Part shown: positions 1-5,286 of the stretch, one piece after another | Layout: every line of letters begins with the position of its first letter | How positions within the stretch are numbered: position 1 is the stretch's first letter | Assembly: GCA_903958265.1 (NCBI GenBank) | Contig: CAJBSQ010000712.1 | Location: 1 to 5,286, forward strand | Reading direction: 5' to 3' | From: an uncultured Planctomycetaceae bacterium | Lineage (GTDB): Bacteria > Planctomycetota > Planctomycetia > Pirellulales > UBA1268 | Length of the DNA: 5,286 nucleotides | The notes under the pieces: model-generated | What the model was told of the DNA's origin: nothing | The model's input: only the letters and a program-made list of their open reading frames with translations | Databases searched by the model: none | Position numbers and translations under genes: made by a program

Positions 1-238
1 ATACCGCCCGTGTGCCGGGAACCGCCTGCGCCGCAAACCCCTAGCCTATGACGCCACCGGGCCGTTGCAAACCCGGGCAACGAAAGCGCATTCAGTTTAT
101 GTGGAGCGTCGTCTCCGTAAGCGAGGGCGGGTAGGCGAAGGGGGTCGGCGAACGCTCGCGGAGCCTTGGGCGTATCCTCGCCCGGCGACGCGACTTTTAC
201 CGCCCCCGAGCCGGCGAACCACGTAAGTCGAATGCGCT
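1..238. other. Non-coding region with imperfect inverted repeats
   Basis: No convincing gene lies here. The longest ATG-initiated reading frame noticed is 28 codons (48-134, plus) and has no ribosome binding site. The stretch holds several short inverted repeats. CGTTGC at 63-68 pairs with GCAACG at 77-82. CTCCG (113-117) plus CGAG (122-125) pairs with CTCG (155-158) plus CGGAG (159-163), leaving a 4-base bulge. GGAG at 103-106 also faces CTCC at 113-116. It lies downstream of the minus-strand permease, so it would hold that gene's 3' end. No T-tract follows any of these stems on the minus strand, so a classical rho-independent terminator is not supported. It may be a dispersed intergenic repeat or simply structured G+C-rich spacer. 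Confidence 0.4.
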
Positions 239-2032
239 CTAGGGGCGAAAGGGCCAGATGAGCGGGGCGAGGGCGATGGTGATGGCCATCACGAGGAGGT
301 TGAGAGGCCCGCCGAACCGCATGTAGTCGCTGAACTTGTAGCCCCCGGGCCCGTAGATCATGAGGTTGGTCTGGTAGCCCATCGGCGTCGCGAAGCCGCA
401 GCTCGCCGCCACCGTCATCGCCATGATGAAGGGCATCGGATTGACGCCCAGGTCGGCGGCGGTCTGCCAGGCGATCGGAAAGGTGAGCACCGCGGCGGCG
501 TTGTTGCTCATCAGTTCGGTGAACAGCATCGTCACCACGTAGAGGGCGGCCAGGACCAGGTGCGGCTGGTCGCCCGCCGCCGCGATCGTCGAGTGGGCGA
601 CGGCCTCGGCGAGGCCGGTCTTCTCCATGGCCCGGGCCAGTCCGAAGCTTGCGGCGATCAGGAGGAGCGATTCCCACTCGATCGCCCGGCGGGCCTCGGT
701 CGACGAGATGCACCGCAGCGCCACCACGGCGCAGGCCGCGACGAGCGCCGCCGCCACCATGGGCACCAGTTCGAGGGCGGCGGCGAGGACCATCGCCGCG
801 AGCACCGTGCAGGCGATCCAGGCCTTGTCGTGCCGCGGCGGCGTGGAGCCTGTCACCTCACTGACGAGGTAGAAGTGCCGGTTGGATCGCTGGCGGTCGA
901 GGAAGTTCGGGCCGGCCTCGACCAGCAGCGTGTCGCCCGGCTGCAGCACGATGTTGCCGATCTTCATCTCCAGCCGCTCGCCGTCGCGGGCGACGGCGAT
1001 CACGACGGCCCCATAGGTGGAGCGGAAGCGGCCCTCGCGGATCGTGCGGCCGACCAGCGGGCACGACGGGGAGACGACCGCCTCGACGAGCACCCGTTCG
1101 CTCCGCGGATCGTCGAGCTTGAAGACCTGGTCGGTGGCGGGCCGCAGGCCACGGATCTTCTGCAGTTCGATGACGGAATCGATCACACCCACGAACACCA
1201 GGCGGTCACCCGCCTGAAGACGTTCCGTCGGCGCGACGGCGGCGATCACGTGGCCGTTGCGGTCGATCTCCATGAGGAACAGGCCGTGCAGGTGACGCAG
1301 GCCCGCCGCCTCGATCGTTCGGCCCGCGAGCGGGCTGCCCGGTTCGACCACCATTTCGAGCGTGTACCGCCGGGGATCATCGCTGGTGCTCATCGGTGGC
1401 CGGCGATCCTTGAGCAGGAACTTGCTCGCCGTGATCAGGTAGACGAGGCCGGCGGCGAACAACGGCACGCCCAGCCACGTGATGTCGAACATCCCAAGGG
1501 GCTGCCCCCGCTTCCCGGCGACGAGCCCGCTGACGACGACGTTGGTGCTCGTGCCGATCAGCGAGCACAGGCCGCCCAGGACGACGGCCGCGTTCATCGG
1601 CATCAGGAGCTTCGACACACTCAGGCGGTTCTTCTTCGCCCAATCGCGGATCGCGGGCACCATCAGGGCGACGACCGGGGTGTTGTTGACGAAGGCGGAG
1701 AGCACGCCCGGGGCCACCATGGTGCGAAGCTGCGCAGCCGCCAGCGACGTCGGTCGACCCAGCGCCCGGTCGACGAGCGAGGCCAGCGCGCCGGTGCGTT
1801 CGACGGCGGCCGCCACGACGAACAGCGCGGCCACCGTGATCATGCCCTCGTTGCTCATGCCCCGCAGGGCTTCGTCGGGCGTGATCACGCCGACGGCCAG
1901 CAGGACCACCACGCCCCCGATCATCACCATGTCGGGGGCCCGCTGCACAAACAGGAGCGCGGCGAGCGTGAGCGCCACGATCAGCGCGGTGAGGGCCGCC
2001 TGCCAGGTGCCGAACAGCATGTCGAGGCCCAT
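239..2032 (-). CDS. SLC13/DASS-family permease with two RCK_C (TrkA-C) domains
   Basis: This is an inner-membrane permease of the divalent anion:Na+ symporter (DASS, SLC13/CitT-like) superfamily, 597 residues. Hydrophobic segments lie at about 10-50, 65-80, 105-128, 145-170 and 185-207. A soluble middle holds two RCK_C-like repeats at about 220-300 and 305-392, each with a 'PLxGRTI' core (PLAGRTI, PLVGRTI) and an 'LQxGDxL' turn. The second membrane half runs from about 404 to 593. Family signatures occur in both halves: VNNTP (115-119) with GTSTN (160-164), then MSNNAA (508-513) with TPMGYQTN (549-556); these are the expected Na+ and substrate sites. ATG 2032 is preferred because GGAG (2040-2043) lies 7 bases upstream; an upstream GTG at 2059 would add nine residues. 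Relatives with this layout are mostly annotated only as SLC13 permeases, some linked to sulfate. The substrate here is unknown. The gene is divergent from the carbonic anhydrase. Confidence 0.92.
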   Translation of the reverse strand: MGLDMLFGTWQAALTALIVALTLAALLFVQRAPDMVMIGGVVVLLAVGVITPDEALRGMSNEGMITVAALFVVAAAVERTGALASLVDRALGRPTSLAAAQLRTMVAPGVLSAFVNNTPVVALMVPAIRDWAKKNRLSVSKLLMPMNAAVVLGGLCSLIGTSTNVVVSGLVAGKRGQPLGMFDITWLGVPLFAAGLVYLITASKFLLKDRRPPMSTSDDPRRYTLEMVVEPGSPLAGRTIEAAGLRHLHGLFLMEIDRNGHVIAAVAPTERLQAGDRLVFVGVIDSVIELQKIRGLRPATDQVFKLDDPRSERVLVEAVVSPSCPLVGRTIREGRFRSTYGAVVIAVARDGERLEMKIGNIVLQPGDTLLVEAGPNFLDRQRSNRHFYLVSEVTGSTPPRHDKAWIACTVLAAMVLAAALELVPMVAAALVAACAVVALRCISSTEARRAIEWESLLLIAASFGLARAMEKTGLAEAVAHSTIAAAGDQPHLVLAALYVVTMLFTELMSNNAAAVLTFPIAWQTAADLGVNPMPFIMAMTVAASCGFATPMGYQTNLMIYGPGGYKFSDYMRFGGPLNLLVMAITIALAPLIWPFRP

Positions 2033-2039
2033 GTCACCG

Positions 2040-2043
2040 CTCC
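2040..2043 (-). promoter_or_regulatory. Ribosome binding site of the permease gene
   Basis: CTCC on the plus strand reads GGAG on the minus strand, 7 bases before ATG 2032. It decides in favour of this start over GTG 2059, which lies upstream of the site, and over ATG 2020, which would be 19 bases away. Confidence 0.6.
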
Positions 2044-2124
2044 GGAGTCGGGCCGGCACGGTCCCGGCGAGCCCGCACTTTCACCCTGCCGCCGTGGCGA
2101 TGCAAGACCAAAAGACCCGCCCCG

Positions 2125-2152
2125 GTGGCCCGATGGCCTCCTTTCGGGCCGC
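2125..2152. repeat. Inverted repeat between the divergent permease and carbonic anhydrase genes
   Basis: GGCCCGA (2127-2133) and TCGGGCC (2144-2150) are perfect inverted copies separated by 10 bases. A T-G wobble and a further G-C pair extend the stem to nine pairs (2125-2133 with 2144-2152). It lies in the 182-bp region that should contain both divergent promoters. It is not followed by a T-tract on either strand, so it is more likely an operator or a leader hairpin than a terminator. No convincing -35/-10 pair could be assigned around it. G+C-rich DNA makes chance stems common. Confidence 0.4.
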
Positions 2153-2199
2153 GCGGTAGCCTCGTGGGCCGCGGAAGCCACTCTGGCGAACGACCCCTC

Positions 2200-2205
2200 G
2201 AGGAG
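2200..2205 (+). promoter_or_regulatory. Ribosome binding site of the carbonic anhydrase gene
   Basis: GAGGAG lies 9 bases before ATG 2215. It supports this start over the in-frame upstream ATG at 2125, whose extra 30 residues (rich in Arg, Gly and Pro) do not resemble the family. Confidence 0.7.
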
Positions 2206-2214
2206 CGGAATGAC

Positions 2215-2871
2215 ATGGGCGACACGATCGGCGAGCTGCTGACTGGAAACGCGAAGTTCGTCTCGGGTGAGTTCTTGCCCAATGAAGAGTACTACCAGGC
2301 GATCGCGACCAAGCAGACGCCGCAGGTGCTCTGGATCGGCTGCTCCGATTCCCGGGTCAGCGAGCATCAGATGACCGGCTCCAAGCCGGGCACCATGTTT
2401 GTCCACCGGAACGTCGCCAACATCGTCGCTTTCAACGACGTCAACATCTCGGCCATCCTCGAGTACGGCGTGGTCCACCTCAAAATCCAGGACATCATCG
2501 TCTGCGGCCACACCCGCTGCGGCGGCATCGCGGCGATCGAGGATGGCGTGCACGAAAACTACATCGCCGACTGGCTGTGCATCGCCACCGGCGCCAAGGA
2601 GTCGGCCAACCGCATCGCCGCGGAGCGAAAGCTCTCCCGCGAGGAGAAACTCGCGGTGCTCACGGAGGAAAACGTCAAGCTCCAGATCAAGCATCTCAAG
2701 AACCTGGCACTGATCCGCAACATGCACGCGAAGGGGCCGCTGCCGCGGATCCACGGCTGGCTTTACCGCGTGGAGACGGGCTCGATCGACGTGCTGATCG
2801 ACGGCCGCGACGACGGCGGAAAGACCCGCCGGGCGGCAGGAAAGAAGTCCAAGGCCGCCAGGCGGCGGTGA
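2215..2871 (+). CDS. Beta-class carbonic anhydrase
   Basis: This is a cytoplasmic zinc enzyme that interconverts CO2 and bicarbonate, 218 residues, normal for bacterial beta-carbonic anhydrases. The zinc and catalytic motifs are intact. CSDSR at 43-47 gives zinc ligand Cys43 and the Asp45-Arg47 dyad; HTRC at 99-102 gives His99 and Cys102, followed by GG. The block MFVHRNVANIV (61-71) matches the Can/fungal-type subfamily. No signal peptide is seen. Residues 203-218 form a basic tail with 9 Lys/Arg in 16 positions, beyond the usual enzyme core. GAGGAG 9 bases upstream fixes the start. It is divergent from the permease and followed after 49 bp by the deacetylase gene, with no terminator between, so a two-gene operon is likely. 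A general role in supplying bicarbonate or balancing pH is inferred from the family. A symbol (can/cynT) is not assigned because orthology was not tested. Confidence 0.96.
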   Translation: MGDTIGELLTGNAKFVSGEFLPNEEYYQAIATKQTPQVLWIGCSDSRVSEHQMTGSKPGTMFVHRNVANIVAFNDVNISAILEYGVVHLKIQDIIVCGHTRCGGIAAIEDGVHENYIADWLCIATGAKESANRIAAERKLSREEKLAVLTEENVKLQIKHLKNLALIRNMHAKGPLPRIHGWLYRVETGSIDVLIDGRDDGGKTRRAAGKKSKAARRR

Positions 2872-2896
2872 TCCACCGCCGTCCGGGGACGGGTGC

Positions 2897-2915
2897 CATG
2901 ACCAGCGGAGTCATG
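2897..2915 (+). promoter_or_regulatory. Small hairpin overlapping the deacetylase ribosome binding site
   Basis: CATGAC (2897-2902) and GTCATG (2910-2915) form a perfect 6-bp stem with the 7-base loop CAGCGGA. The GGAG (2907-2910) that serves the deacetylase ATG at 2921 lies in this loop and the first base of the closing arm. In mRNA it could limit or position ribosome binding. A short stem like this can occur by chance. Confidence 0.35.
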
Positions 2916-2920
2916 CTGCC

Positions 2921-3817
2921 ATGAGGCTCTTTCCCTCCGACCGCTATCCGTTGCCGCTTCCCGAGGGGCACCGGTTTCCGGCGTCGAAGTACGGGAGGCT
3001 CCGCGCTCGGCTCGAGGCCCATGCGGCCGCCGGAGCGGACCTGGCATTCGTCGAACCCCATGCCGCCACCGACGACGAGATCCTGCGGGTGCACGACCGC
3101 GGCTACGTGGGGCGGGTGTTTGCGGGCACGCTCTCCCGCGACGAGATCCGGAGGATCGGGTTTCCGTGGAGCCACGAACTCGTCGAGCGGTCGCTACGGA
3201 GCACCGGGGCGGCGATCGACGCGGCCGCGGCCGCGATCGACGACGGCAGGGCCGCCAGCCTCGCCGGCGGGACGCACCATGCCGGTACCGACTGGGGCGA
3301 GGGATTCTGCGTGTTCAACGACACGGCGGTGGCCGCCCGCGAGATGCAGGCCCGAGGAGTCGTCGAGCGGGTGCTGATCCTCGACTGCGACGTCCATCAG
3401 GGGAACGGCACCGCGGAGATCTTCGCCGCCGACCCGACGGTGTTCACGCTGTCGATTCACGCCGCCAAAAACTTCCCACTGCGAAAGTTCCCGAGTGACC
3501 TCGACGTGCCCCTCGAGGACGGCACCGACGACGAGGGGTATCTCGGGGCGCTTGCCCCGGCGGTCGCGGCGGCGTTTGCCCGCGCTCGGCCCGGGCTCGC
3601 GCTGTACATCGCGGGCGCCGATCCCTTCGCGGGCGATCGGCTCGGCCGGTTGAAGCTCAGCAAGCCCGGATTGCTCGCCCGCGATCGGCTGGTCCTCGAA
3701 GCCGCGACGGCCGCCGCCGTACCGGTGGCCATCGTCTGTGGCGGCGGATACTGTGACGACATCGAGTCGATCGTCGACATTCACGCGGCGACGATGCTGC
3801 TGGCCGCGGGATGGTGA
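2921..3817 (+). CDS. Class IV (HDAC11-like) histone deacetylase family protein
   Basis: This is a cytoplasmic zinc-dependent amidohydrolase of the arginase/deacetylase fold, 298 residues, about one catalytic domain. The catalytic elements are intact. The His-His dyad is in GGTHHA (His119, His120); DCDVHQGNG (155-163) gives zinc ligands Asp157 and His159; AGADPFAGDRLGRL (231-244) gives the third ligand, Asp234; GGGY (274-277) gives catalytic Tyr277. The 'GDRLG.L.LS..G...RD.LV' run and the GTDDEGYL block (201-208) resemble HDAC11 more than class I/II or acetoin-utilisation (AcuC) proteins. Family substrates include acyl-lysines; human HDAC11 prefers long-chain acyl groups. The substrate here is unknown, and small acylated amines are also possible. 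ATG 2921 has GGAG 10 bases upstream. The gene follows the carbonic anhydrase by 49 bp and is probably co-transcribed. An 8-codon frame (ATG 2898) ends in TGA 2922-2924, overlapping this start. Confidence 0.94.
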   Translation: MRLFPSDRYPLPLPEGHRFPASKYGRLRARLEAHAAAGADLAFVEPHAATDDEILRVHDRGYVGRVFAGTLSRDEIRRIGFPWSHELVERSLRSTGAAIDAAAAAIDDGRAASLAGGTHHAGTDWGEGFCVFNDTAVAAREMQARGVVERVLILDCDVHQGNGTAEIFAADPTVFTLSIHAAKNFPLRKFPSDLDVPLEDGTDDEGYLGALAPAVAAAFARARPGLALYIAGADPFAGDRLGRLKLSKPGLLARDRLVLEAATAAAVPVAIVCGGGYCDDIESIVDIHAATMLLAAGW

Positions 3818-3832
3818 GGCTCGGCCGGAGCC
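3818..3832. terminator. Possible weak bidirectional hairpin between convergent genes
   Basis: GGCTC (3818-3822) and GAGCC (3828-3832) form a 5-bp stem with a 5-base loop in the 26-bp gap between the convergent deacetylase and DoxX stop codons. There is no T-tract on either side, so it is at best a weak or factor-assisted terminator. It is listed mainly because it is the only stem in the gap. Confidence 0.25.
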
Positions 3833-3843
3833 ACGCGGGTTGC

Positions 3844-4296
3844 CTACTCGTCGTCGTCGGCGGAATCGCCAGCCGCATTCTGCCCGCGGTTATCCAGACT
3901 CCACGGCCCCGTGCCGTTGGCGATCAGGAACAGCATGCAGCCCATCAGGGCGATGTTCTTCATGAAGGCGATGACCTCGCCCTGCTGCACCCCCGGCGAC
4001 ACATCGGCCGGCAGTTTCCAGAAGTCGTGGAAGTAGTAGGTGGCGGCGGCGAGGAAGACCAGCAGCAGCAGGGCGCCGAACCTCCCCTTGTACCCGAGCA
4101 CGATCGACAGGCTGCCGATGATCAGGAAGGCGATTGCGCCACCCAGCAGGATCGTAGGTGAGGGCACCCCCTCCGCCGCCATCTTCTCGACCGTGCCGTT
4201 GAAGTTCATGATCTTGCCGGCGACGGCGCTCATCAGGAAGATCGCCGCGATCATCAGGCGGGCGAGCAGCGAGAAGAATCCGCGAACGGCATGCAT
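3844..4296 (-). CDS. DoxX family membrane protein
   Basis: This is a small integral membrane protein of the DoxX family, 150 residues, a usual length. Four hydrophobic segments are visible at about 8-25, 48-68, 72-90 and 108-128. Family features include GKIMNF followed by a Met/Gly-rich turn and VPSP (28-47), the aromatic motif YFHDFW at 88-93, and FMKNIALMG at 111-119 leading to the last helix. The C-terminus after GPWSLD is hydrophilic and acidic (DSADDDE). DoxX relatives are tied to quinone/thiosulfate or redox-stress roles, but most bacterial members have no proven function, and none is assigned here. ATG 4296 is chosen because GGAG (4304-4307) lies 7 bases upstream; GTG 4314 would add six residues. 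The gene converges on the deacetylase with 26 bp between stops. A terminator upstream isolates it from the PEP-CTERM gene, so it needs its own promoter within 4297-4388, where none is clear. Confidence 0.9.
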   Translation of the reverse strand: MHAVRGFFSLLARLMIAAIFLMSAVAGKIMNFNGTVEKMAAEGVPSPTILLGGAIAFLIIGSLSIVLGYKGRFGALLLLVFLAAATYYFHDFWKLPADVSPGVQQGEVIAFMKNIALMGCMLFLIANGTGPWSLDNRGQNAAGDSADDDE

Positions 4297-4303
4297 GGCG
4301 AGT

Positions 4304-4307
4304 CTCC
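4304..4307 (-). promoter_or_regulatory. Ribosome binding site of the DoxX gene
   Basis: Plus-strand CTCC reads GGAG on the minus strand, 7 bases before ATG 4296. It favours this start over GTG 4314, which lies upstream of it. Confidence 0.55.
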
Positions 4308-4387
4308 GGGGCACGTCGGTTTGCGTAACACGACGCCGGGTGAGGCTACCACGGGCCTGCTCGAAGCGAGAAGGGGAACTCCAGACG

Positions 4388-4419
4388 AAAAAAGCCGCGC
4401 TGGCAGATGCCAGCGCGGC
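4388..4419 (-). terminator. Rho-independent terminator of the PEP-CTERM gene
   Basis: An 11-bp perfect stem pairs 4394-4404 (GCCGCGCTGGC) with 4409-4419, with a 4-base loop (AGAT on the plus strand). On the minus strand the stem is followed directly by six T residues (4393-4388). This is the classical form and polarity for ending minus-strand transcription coming from the PEP-CTERM gene, whose stop codon is about 75 bases upstream of it. It should also insulate the DoxX gene from that transcript. Confidence 0.92.
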
Positions 4420-4420
4420 C

Positions 4421-4438
4421 TTCGTTCGTTGTCGTCAA
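4421..4438 (-). repeat. Left copy of an imperfect inverted repeat flanking the PEP-CTERM gene
   Basis: On the minus strand this reads TTGACGACAACGAACGAA. A near copy, TTGACGAACGACGAACGAA, lies on the plus strand at 5266-5284 on the other side of the gene. The two differ by one inserted base and one substitution. This copy sits next to the terminator stem. Confidence 0.45.
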
Positions 4439-4463
4439 TCAATCATCAACCATCAACCAACCC
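4435..4463. repeat. Short degenerate direct repeats (ATCAACC/TCAATC type)
   Basis: ATCAACC occurs twice in tandem (4445-4451 and 4452-4458), preceded by the related TCAATCAATCATC. The tract is A/T-richer than its surroundings and lies in the 3' untranslated region of the PEP-CTERM gene. It is too short to assign a function and may be simple-sequence drift. Confidence 0.4.
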
Positions 4464-4495
4464 GACGTTCCCTCGGCAGATGGGTCGTTCAACCA

Positions 4496-5191
4496 TCAGC
4501 CAGGAATCGTCGATGAATCGTTGTCGAGCCCGCCGGCCTGGCCGGCGAACTTCCGTCGGCGGTGCCGCCGGCTCTGATCCACCACGAGTCCGCCCGCCAG
4601 GCCGACTCCGGCGAGCAGGATGGTCGAAGGCTCGGGGACAGCTTCAGGGGGAATCGAAATCGACGCTGAGTCAGAGATCGAACCTGTGCCTGCTGGAGAC
4701 TGCGTGAAGCTGACGATCATGCTGGCCGGCGCCGGGTTGGGCGCGAGTGCCGGATCGAAGGTGCCGGCGGTGTAGTTGCCGAGCACGTAGAAACTCCGCT
4801 CGCCGGCAACGTTGGATTGCTCGGTGATCGACGTCGAGAGGAAACTCCCAAACGTAGCGTTTCCGAAACTGAGGCTCGATCCGACAGCCGGACTGAAGGC
4901 GACTGGTCCGAAGATCTGGGTCGAGAGACCCGTGAAGTAGCCGGCGTTCGCACCGGTCGAGATCAGGTTGCCGATCGTGAACGACGTGCCGGTATTGATG
5001 TTGCCGGAGTCGACAGTCGGCGAACCGATGTCGGCGAAGGCCTGCGAACCGGTCGAGGTGCCCGATACGAAAACGACGTCGGGCAGTTCGTTTTGGGTGA
5101 CGATGTCGGCCCGGGAGGTAAGGGCACAGCAGGTCACCGCCGTGATGGCGGCGACCACGCCACAGGCGCGGATGAACAGGGAACGGGTCAT
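4496..5191 (-). CDS. PEP-CTERM sorting domain protein (exported)
   Basis: This is a predicted exported protein of 231 residues whose C-terminus carries a PEP-CTERM signal, known in other bacteria to be processed by exosortase and linked to exopolysaccharide or the outer surface. A Sec signal peptide is visible: Arg3 and Arg8, a hydrophobic stretch at about 9-24, and a likely cut after SRA (28). The body (29-180) is rich in Ser, Thr, Gly, Asn and Phe, resembles a beta-rich secreted domain, and matches no enzyme family I recognise. The sorting signal is VPEPST (185-190), a hydrophobic helix at 191-204, and the basic cluster RRHRRRK (208-214). Unusually, 17 more residues follow the cluster. ATG 5191 is chosen because GAAAGG (5201-5206) lies 9 bases upstream and the signal peptide begins there; an upstream frame to 5251 looks spurious. 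A strong terminator follows. No exosortase gene is in the window. The function of the body is unknown. Confidence 0.9.
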   Translation of the reverse strand: MTRSLFIRACGVVAAITAVTCCALTSRADIVTQNELPDVVFVSGTSTGSQAFADIGSPTVDSGNINTGTSFTIGNLISTGANAGYFTGLSTQIFGPVAFSPAVGSSLSFGNATFGSFLSTSITEQSNVAGERSFYVLGNYTAGTFDPALAPNPAPASMIVSFTQSPAGTGSISDSASISIPPEAVPEPSTILLAGVGLAGGLVVDQSRRHRRRKFAGQAGGLDNDSSTIPG

Positions 5192-5200
5192 GGAATGAAA

Positions 5201-5206
5201 CCTTTC
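5201..5206 (-). promoter_or_regulatory. Ribosome binding site of the PEP-CTERM gene
   Basis: Plus-strand CCTTTC reads GAAAGG on the minus strand, 9 bases before ATG 5191. It supports the start that opens directly on the signal peptide. No convincing promoter hexamers were found in the remaining upstream bases to the window edge. Confidence 0.6.
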
Positions 5207-5265
5207 AGAACTGGGGCCGGGCGGGCGCGAACGACCGAGCCTCCCGGCCAAAGGGTTGGGATTGG

Positions 5266-5284
5266 TTGACGAACGACGAACGAA
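5266..5284 (+). repeat. Right copy of an imperfect inverted repeat flanking the PEP-CTERM gene
   Basis: TTGACGAACGACGAACGAA is the inverted partner of 4421-4438. It also contains an internal near-duplication (GAACGACGAACGA). It lies about 75 bases upstream of the PEP-CTERM start, at the window edge, so its full extent cannot be seen. Confidence 0.45.
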
Positions 5285-5286
5285 TC

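Noticed and set aside
63..82. Terminator for the permease at the CGTTGC/GCAACG stem
   Set aside because: The stem is only 6 bp, lies about 155 bases past the stop codon and has no T-tract on the minus strand.
48..134. A 28-codon plus-strand frame starting at ATG 48
   Set aside because: There is no ribosome binding site, the predicted peptide is basic and unremarkable, and the frame runs through the inverted repeats of the intergenic region.
560..2242. A 560-codon plus-strand open frame antisense to the permease
   Set aside because: Its product is dominated by Arg, His, Gly, Asp and Gln with no recognisable domain, as expected for the reverse complement of a G+C-rich membrane-protein gene. 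The permease on the other strand has clear family motifs.
1981..2754. A 257-codon minus-strand frame antisense to the carbonic anhydrase
   Set aside because: It overlaps an intact enzyme with all catalytic motifs and has no family-like features of its own.
3194..3784. A 196-codon minus-strand frame antisense to the deacetylase
   Set aside because: Its composition is rich in Arg, Gly, Val and Glu with no motif, and it mirrors the conserved deacetylase coding sequence. It is a shadow frame.
5123..5191. Lipoprotein signal (Cys21/Cys22) in the PEP-CTERM protein
   Set aside because: The residues before Cys21 are A-V-T, which do not fit a lipobox, and a standard signal peptidase I site (SRA) follows at residues 26-28.

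Overview
The window is G+C-rich, roughly two thirds by eye, and carries five well-supported protein genes with short gaps. No rRNA, tRNA, CRISPR array or transposase is visible. A PEP-CTERM surface/exported protein, a class IV (HDAC11-like) deacetylase, a DoxX protein and an SLC13/DASS permease with RCK_C domains together suggest an environmental Gram-negative bacterium. Planctomycetota (Pirellulales-like) is the best guess, but no phylogenetic marker gene is present, so this is inference.

Layout, left to right. Bases 1-238 are non-coding, with several imperfect inverted repeats. Bases 239-2032 (minus) encode a 597-residue SLC13/DASS-type permease with two central RCK_C (TrkA-C) domains. A 182-bp divergent intergenic region with a 9-bp inverted repeat follows. 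Bases 2215-2871 (plus) encode a beta-class carbonic anhydrase with a Lys/Arg-rich tail. After 49 bp, bases 2921-3817 (plus) encode a class IV histone-deacetylase-like zinc hydrolase, probably co-transcribed with the anhydrase. Convergent to it, bases 3844-4296 (minus) encode a four-helix DoxX membrane protein. A 199-bp gap holds a strong rho-independent terminator and short A/T-richer direct repeats. Bases 4496-5191 (minus) encode a PEP-CTERM exported protein, whose transcript this terminator should end.

How the genes may work together. The permease and carbonic anhydrase are divergent neighbours and could share control of anion or inorganic-carbon handling, but the permease substrate cannot be read from the sequence. 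The anhydrase and deacetylase form a likely two-gene operon. The lysine-rich anhydrase tail next to a lysine-deacylase-like enzyme suggests a testable enzyme-substrate link. The DoxX and PEP-CTERM genes look like separate minus-strand units. No complete novel system is evident. The most interesting points are the anhydrase/deacetylase pairing, possible translational control at the deacetylase start, and the unusual tail and flanking inverted repeats of the PEP-CTERM gene.
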